A stretch of 64,000 nucleotides of DNA from Sebastes aleutianus. Lineage: Eukaryota; Chordata; Actinopteri; Perciformes; Sebastidae. Under the pieces are notes generated by a model. It was not told where the DNA came from. It made no database searches and saw only the letters and a program-made list of their open reading frames with translations. Shown piece after piece: positions 59,720 through 64,000 of the stretch; the stretch's first letter is position 1; each line of letters begins with the position of its first letter. The stretch lies in the NCBI GenBank assembly GCA_916700875.1, contig CAKAKS010000039.1, positions 15,101,139-15,165,138 of the forward strand, given 5' to 3'. Made by a program: the position numbers and the translations under genes.

Positions 59720-61948
59720 TTACGGCTTCTCACCTGTGTGGATTCTCATGTGGGCAATCAATGAGCTGTTACGAGTGAAAGCTTTCTCACATGTTTTGCA
59801 AATATACGGCTTCTCATCTGTGTGAGTTCTCATATGCCTCGTCAATACGATAGCTACACGGAATCTTTTCCCGCAGGCTTTGCAAAGATAAGGCTTCTCA
59901 TCGGTGTGAGTTCTCATGTGTCTATTCAAGTGAGTACTTCTTTGGAAATCTTTCCCACATGTTTTGCAAGTATACGGCCTCTCACCTGTGTGGATTCTCA
60001 TGTGGACTTTCAAGAGAGTATTAAATTTAAAATCTTTCCCACATGTTTTGCAAGTATACGGCCTCTCATCTCCGTGGATTTTCATGTGATTTTTCAAGTT
60101 ACCGATACATCTGAAATCTTTCCCACATGTTCTACAAGTATACGGCTTCTCACCTGTGTGGATCCTCATATGCTCTGTCAATTTTGTAGCTTCACTGAAT
60201 CTATTCCCGCAGGCTTTGCAAAGATAAGGCTTCTCACCGGTGTGGGTTCTCATGTGGACTTTCAAGCTACCACTTCTTTTGAAATCTTTCCCACATGTTT
60301 TGCAAGTATATGGCCTCTCACCTGTGTGGATTCTCATGTGGACTTTCAAGGAAGTATTAAATTTAAAATCTTTCCCACATGTTTTGCAAGTATACGGCCT
60401 CTCATCTATGTGGATTTTCATGTGGCCTTTCAAGCTACTAGTACATCTGAAATCTTTCCCACATGTTCTACAAGTATACGGCTTCTCACCTGTGTGGACT
60501 CTCATATGCCTTGTCAATGCTGAACTGTATCTGACTCTTTTCCCACATGTTTTGCAAGAATATGGCTTCTCATCTGTGTGGATTCTCATGTGGAGTTTCA
60601 AGGAATTATTCAATTTAAAATCTTTCCCACATGTTTTGCAAGTATACGGCCTCTCATCCATGTGGACTTTCATGTGGCCTTTCAAGCTACTAGTACATCT
60701 GAAATCTTTCCCACATGTTCTACAAGTATACGGTTTCTCACCGGTGTGGATTCTCAGATGTACCTGCAAATGTGACTTTTTCTTAAAAACTTTCTCACAC
60801 ATGTCACATTTCAAAGTCTTCTCACCTGTGTGAGTATTAGAGTGAATCTTTGACGTAGTAGGACTATATGCATCGTTGGTGTGACTGTTGCTGTTGTGAT
60901 GTTGGTTCTGTTGTTTTGACTCTGCATTTCTAGTTGATCCTGAGTCTCCAGGCTTGCCTCCTGTCTGATCTTGGCTCTCAGCTTCGTAAGAGTTGTGAGA
61001 GAGGAGCTGCTGGTCACTGTTTGGTTCTGATACTACAGAGCTTTTAACTGAAATGTAGCTGAAAGGCTTTTCCTCCACCACACTCTGAGTTTCATCGATA
61101 CTAAAGTCCAGAGTCTGATCTTCACTGTGGTCACTTTCCTCCTTAGTAGGAGTGAACATAATGATGCAGAGTTCCTCCTGTTCCTCTTTAATCTGTGGAG
61201 GCTCTGGGTCCTCTTGGTCCAGACTGGAGTTCCTCTCCTGAATACAGAGCTGCTGGTCAGCGAGAACCTCCTCCTCCTCCTCCTCCTTACAGACATGTTG
61301 CTGTGGGAGCTCTGGAGGACAGAGAACAAAAGAAACAGGATATTATTGTGATGAGAGAAAAAAAAGACATCTAAGCAGAAAAATACAACGCGTTAGTCTT
61401 TAAACCATTAGCTAGATAGATAGATAGATAGATAGATAGTAACTTTATTGATCCAGAGGGAAATTCAAGTTTCAAGCATCACAGTTCCATAGTGCAAAAC
61501 ATGTTAGTAAAAAGGCAGTAAAAAAGTCAGTAGTGCAAAGTACAAAAAAAACATACCAGATATAAAAATACAAGGAGATGAAGAAAACTGTTAAAACTGA
61601 ATATAGTGATGGGGTAACAATATAGTACAGAAGAGACTGTTAAAAATGAGTACAGTGCAGGTAACTCCAGTAGCTTAGTCTATGAAAGTGCACTGTGTGC
61701 ATTATTATTGTTATATGATCCTATATGAATCAGACTCCTCTGTTAGCTTTTAAAGACCATTGAAGGTTTTACTCACCTAGTCTGTTTAACTGTATTTCAG
61801 GTTTCAAAACGACATCCAGCAGTCTGCGCTGACGATCAATCTCTTCCTCGTACTCGACGATAGTTGTTTCATAAACTCTGAATATCTCTTCAGCAGCAGC
61901 AGTTAGTCGCTCGTTGACAAACTCTCTCAACTTCTGAACTGCAGACAT
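59720..61948 (-). CDS. C2H2 zinc-finger protein I (13 fingers, prematurely stopped)
   Basis: Coding segments are 61777..61948 and 59720..61311, 587 aa. Exon 1 carries VVLKPEIQL, with Trp replaced by Leu. Exon 2 lacks 48 nt (16 codons) that all others have between EELC and the TPT block (CIIMFTPTKEE here), without a frame change. There is one DHSEDQ block. Thirteen fingers occupy about 218-582, many with CRTCGK cores unique to this gene; one has Val for the core aromatic (KRVRYSS). The array shows a repeating RCTSSLKGH / KFNTSLKVH order. The frame stops at TAA exactly at the Tyr codon that begins the next finger in its relatives; that next finger survives downstream but is frameshifted. It is probably functional but shortened. 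Confidence 0.87.
61410..61640. mobile_element. Short GATA-tailed LINE 3' end in gene I intron
   Basis: A short (GATA)n tract (about 61412-61438) is followed by antisense LINE tail sequence as in B, C and D. The intron is 61312-61776. Confidence 0.65.
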
Positions 61949-62052
61949 TGTTGTTTAATTAAAATAATTATCTAATCTACAACTACAGTATCATCTCCCT
62001 GCTAGTTCAACACATACCTCATACATTAAAGCTACACACGATGATGTTGTTT

Positions 62053-62059
62053 ACTTCCG
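62053..62059 (-). promoter_or_regulatory. ETS-like site upstream of gene I
   Basis: CGGAAGT, preceded here by an extra C to give the full ETS consensus CCGGAAGT on the minus strand, lies 105 bp upstream of the gene I start codon. Confidence 0.45.
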
Positions 62060-62140
62060 GTGGGTGTCACATTGATGAGTTCCGACAGTGGACGAAGAGG
62101 GAGCTTTTCTTTCCGCTTTCAATTGATGGCATTTTATTAG

Positions 62141-62407
62141 TCTTCTGCAGTGTGTAGTGTGCGCCCATGCACGTGAGGTGGAGCGAGCTGAGTGAAGGCA
62201 GTCAGAGGAGCAGAGACTCCGGCCCTGGAGACCAAAGCTATGGTCTCCCCCGCTTCCTCCGACCGCGGCCAACACTGTTTAACAGACGGGCTTCACTAGA
62301 TATAACTTTGTGGTTTTGGTGCTTCCGTGTAGTTTGAGTTGGAGCCTGAGTCTGAACAGCGTAGCCACACACGAGCACGCATTATGCGAGTGTAACGGGG
62401 GTTCTGG
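62141..62407. repeat. Second copy of the middle of the TTAA element
   Basis: This fragment matches about 57500-57765 almost base for base (both contain GTGTAGTGTGCGCCCATGCA and GAGACTCCGGCCCTGGAGAC) but lacks the element ends. It begins abruptly after the conserved 5' flank of gene I (ATTTTATTAG). Confidence 0.8.
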
Positions 62408-62410
62408 TCC

Positions 62411-63131
62411 ACTGGCGTGTTCAGGGAGTGGCCTTGGGTGGCACAGGCCACCCCTGAAATCTGATTGGCCACCCCAAGTGCCACCCCAATATCTTAAAAT
62501 ATGATTGGCTATATGCCCAGTCAGAGGCGGGCCACGGCACTGAATGTAAACTGCACTCTTGTTTAGAGTTGCAGTTCCTTCTCAAACCTGAGAGGCAGAG
62601 ATGCGCTAAAGTAGTATGTAGCCTGCAAAAAAAAAGGCGCGAAGAAGAAGAAGTTTGAGCAGGTGAACCTACAGGTGAAACAAACTCAGTCTATCGAAGC
62701 AACACGTCTCTGGAGCGTCGTCGTGAAAGATGTGAGTAGCCTACATTTTACTACACTTACTGTGCCTGTAGTTAAAAGCTGTAACGGTAATAAGCTAAAC
62801 ATTTACCCTGTCTTGTTTTATTTCTTTTTATTGTAATTGGCACAAGGCTGTCATCATCTCATCTCATTAGCAAACACTGTTTTGACTGTCAACGACGCTA
62901 AAGCTACTATTTAGCCATCTAGCCCTCCCAGTCAGCAGTGCTGCATGTGAGCGGAGTTTTTCAGCTCTAAAGCTCATTAAAACTCATTTGAGGACAACCA
63001 TGCTAGACAACAGACTAAGCCATTTAGGTTTGCTAAGTATTGAGTCAAGAAGAGCGAGGGCACTCAACATGGATGATTTTATCAAAGTGTTTGCAGGCAA
63101 ACACAAGAACAGGCGAATTGCACTGTTTTAA
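62411..63131 (+). mobile_element. hAT transposon remnant with transposase C-terminus
   Basis: From 62925 a 68-codon frame ends at TAA (63129-63131). It encodes LPVSSAACERSFSALKLIKT, then MLDNRLSHLGLLSIES and MDDFIKVFAGKHKNRRIALF, the dimerisation region of hAT transposases (also seen in ZMYM1-like genes). Upstream sequence near 62430-62500, with TGGCACAGGCCACCCC and its partner GGCCACCCCAAGTGCCACCC, looks like an end of the element. The rest of the transposase is absent. Confidence 0.75.
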
Positions 63132-63149
63132 CCCTCCTGTTTTCCTCAG

Positions 63150-63275
63150 GTCAAGGAAGGAAGGAAGAAGGGAGGGAGGAAGGACGGAATGAAGAACAGA
63201 GGAAGGACAGAGGGAGGAAAGAAAGAGAGAAGGACAGGAAGAAGGGAGGGAGGAAGGAAGCAAGGAAGGAAGGAA
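63150..63275. repeat. Purine-rich (GGAA/AAGG)n tract
   Basis: An imperfect GGAAGGA-type microsatellite. The Ser/Pro/Leu-rich open frames on the other strand are artefacts of it. Confidence 0.9.
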
Positions 63276-63299
63276 CTGTCAAAATAGATTGGGTCTCTT

Positions 63300-64000
63300 G
63301 AATGGTAATACTAGAGTAACCAACACTGTAGCACATGTAAAGTTTATAATTTGTTTGGTTAAATAATTTGTTCAAAGAGGCGTATGTATTTTAAATATGT
63401 TTGCACTTTAAAGGCGGAGGTTGACTGTGTTTTTTAATGTGCATTGTTTTCTTATGTTGGCTTTTGGAGTCACAGGTTATTTTGTAGCATTATTACTGTA
63501 ACAAATCAGTGTTGAAACAAGATTTGTTACAAGTGATGTAAGCTTTTTTTATGCACACATAAGCTCTGGTAAGATCAGCTATCTCTGTTGATAAAATATT
63601 CTACACGGTCTGTACCTCCAACCATTTACATTGTTGCACATGTAAAGTTTTGCACAGTTTTGTCAAGTAAATATTTTGCCCAAAGAGTCTTATTTATTTT
63701 AATTTTGTTGGCACTTTATAAAGTGACTGTTTTAGAATAAGGATTTTCTTTTGTATGTAACCTACTTTGGGAATTTACAAATTATTTTGGCATTATTTAA
63801 CAGTTCACTTTACAATGTTAAAACAAGATTTGCTGGTATGTGAGGAGGGATGTGACTTTTGTTTATACCTGGGAGTTCAGGTTTCTCTGTTGCTGAGAAT
63901 ACTACAGTAACTTACTACACTGTGGCACATGTGACAAGTTTTGTCAAGTAAATGATTTGCCCAAACAGGCTTATTTATTGTAATTTTGTTGGCACTTTAT
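63300..64000. repeat. About 300-bp tandem repeat running off the right edge
   Basis: Three diverged copies start near 63307, 63605 and 63905. Each contains GTAGCACATGTAAAGTTT-like sequence followed by TTGCCCAAAGAG.CTTATTTATT and TTGTTGGCACTTTATAAA. The third is cut by the window end. Confidence 0.7.

Noticed and set aside
63045..63375. Ser/Leu/Pro-rich minus-strand frames
   Set aside because: Produced by the GGAA microsatellite at 63150-63275.

Overview
This is nuclear DNA from a teleost fish, most likely a spiny-rayed (percomorph) species. The evidence is vertebrate-type split genes with GT/AG introns, many microsatellites, hAT- and TTAA-type miniature transposons, LINE 3' ends with GATA tails, and a type of fish C2H2 zinc-finger gene whose short first exon encodes a glutamate-rich N-terminal module.

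Region 1 (1-3043, + strand) holds the last two coding exons of the metabotropic glutamate receptor gene grm3. The rest of that gene lies off the left edge. Region 2 (about 3044-11400) is grm3 3' UTR and intergenic DNA with several transposon remnants; one is a 1.18-kb non-autonomous hAT element with a perfect 8-bp target-site duplication. Region 3 (about 11414-29480, - strand) is the complete elapor2 gene (KIAA1324L). I could chain 22 coding exons in frame into 1001 residues, from signal peptide through cysteine-rich ectodomain and one membrane span to a short tail with tyrosine sorting motifs. grm3 and elapor2 are also neighbours in human, so this half is conserved vertebrate synteny.

Region 4 (about 31.9-62.1 kb) is very different: a young cluster of C2H2 zinc-finger genes, called A to I here in left-to-right order. 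A, B, C and D lie on -, E, F and G on +, and H (only exon 1 survives) and I on -. Each gene has a 172-nt coding part of exon 1 and one large exon 2 with an acidic spacer and 6 to 17 tandem fingers. The duplicated block also carries a 3' flank with a conserved stem-loop, and often a LINE fragment upstream of the next gene. Inversions left D and E head to head 187 bp apart, and G and H tail to tail around an AT-rich spacer. The copies show finger-block duplication, apparent exchange between paralogues, premature stops, decayed first fingers and lost exons, so this looks like a locus still being rearranged.

Region 5 (62.1-64 kb) is transposon debris: a second fragment of a TTAA element, a hAT transposase C-terminal remnant, a purine-rich microsatellite and an approximately 300-bp tandem repeat at the right edge.

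grm3 and elapor2 encode membrane proteins of synaptic signalling and of endolysosomal trafficking. The zinc-finger proteins are presumed nuclear DNA-binding regulators; targets cannot be read from sequence alone. No tRNA, rRNA or CRISPR was seen.
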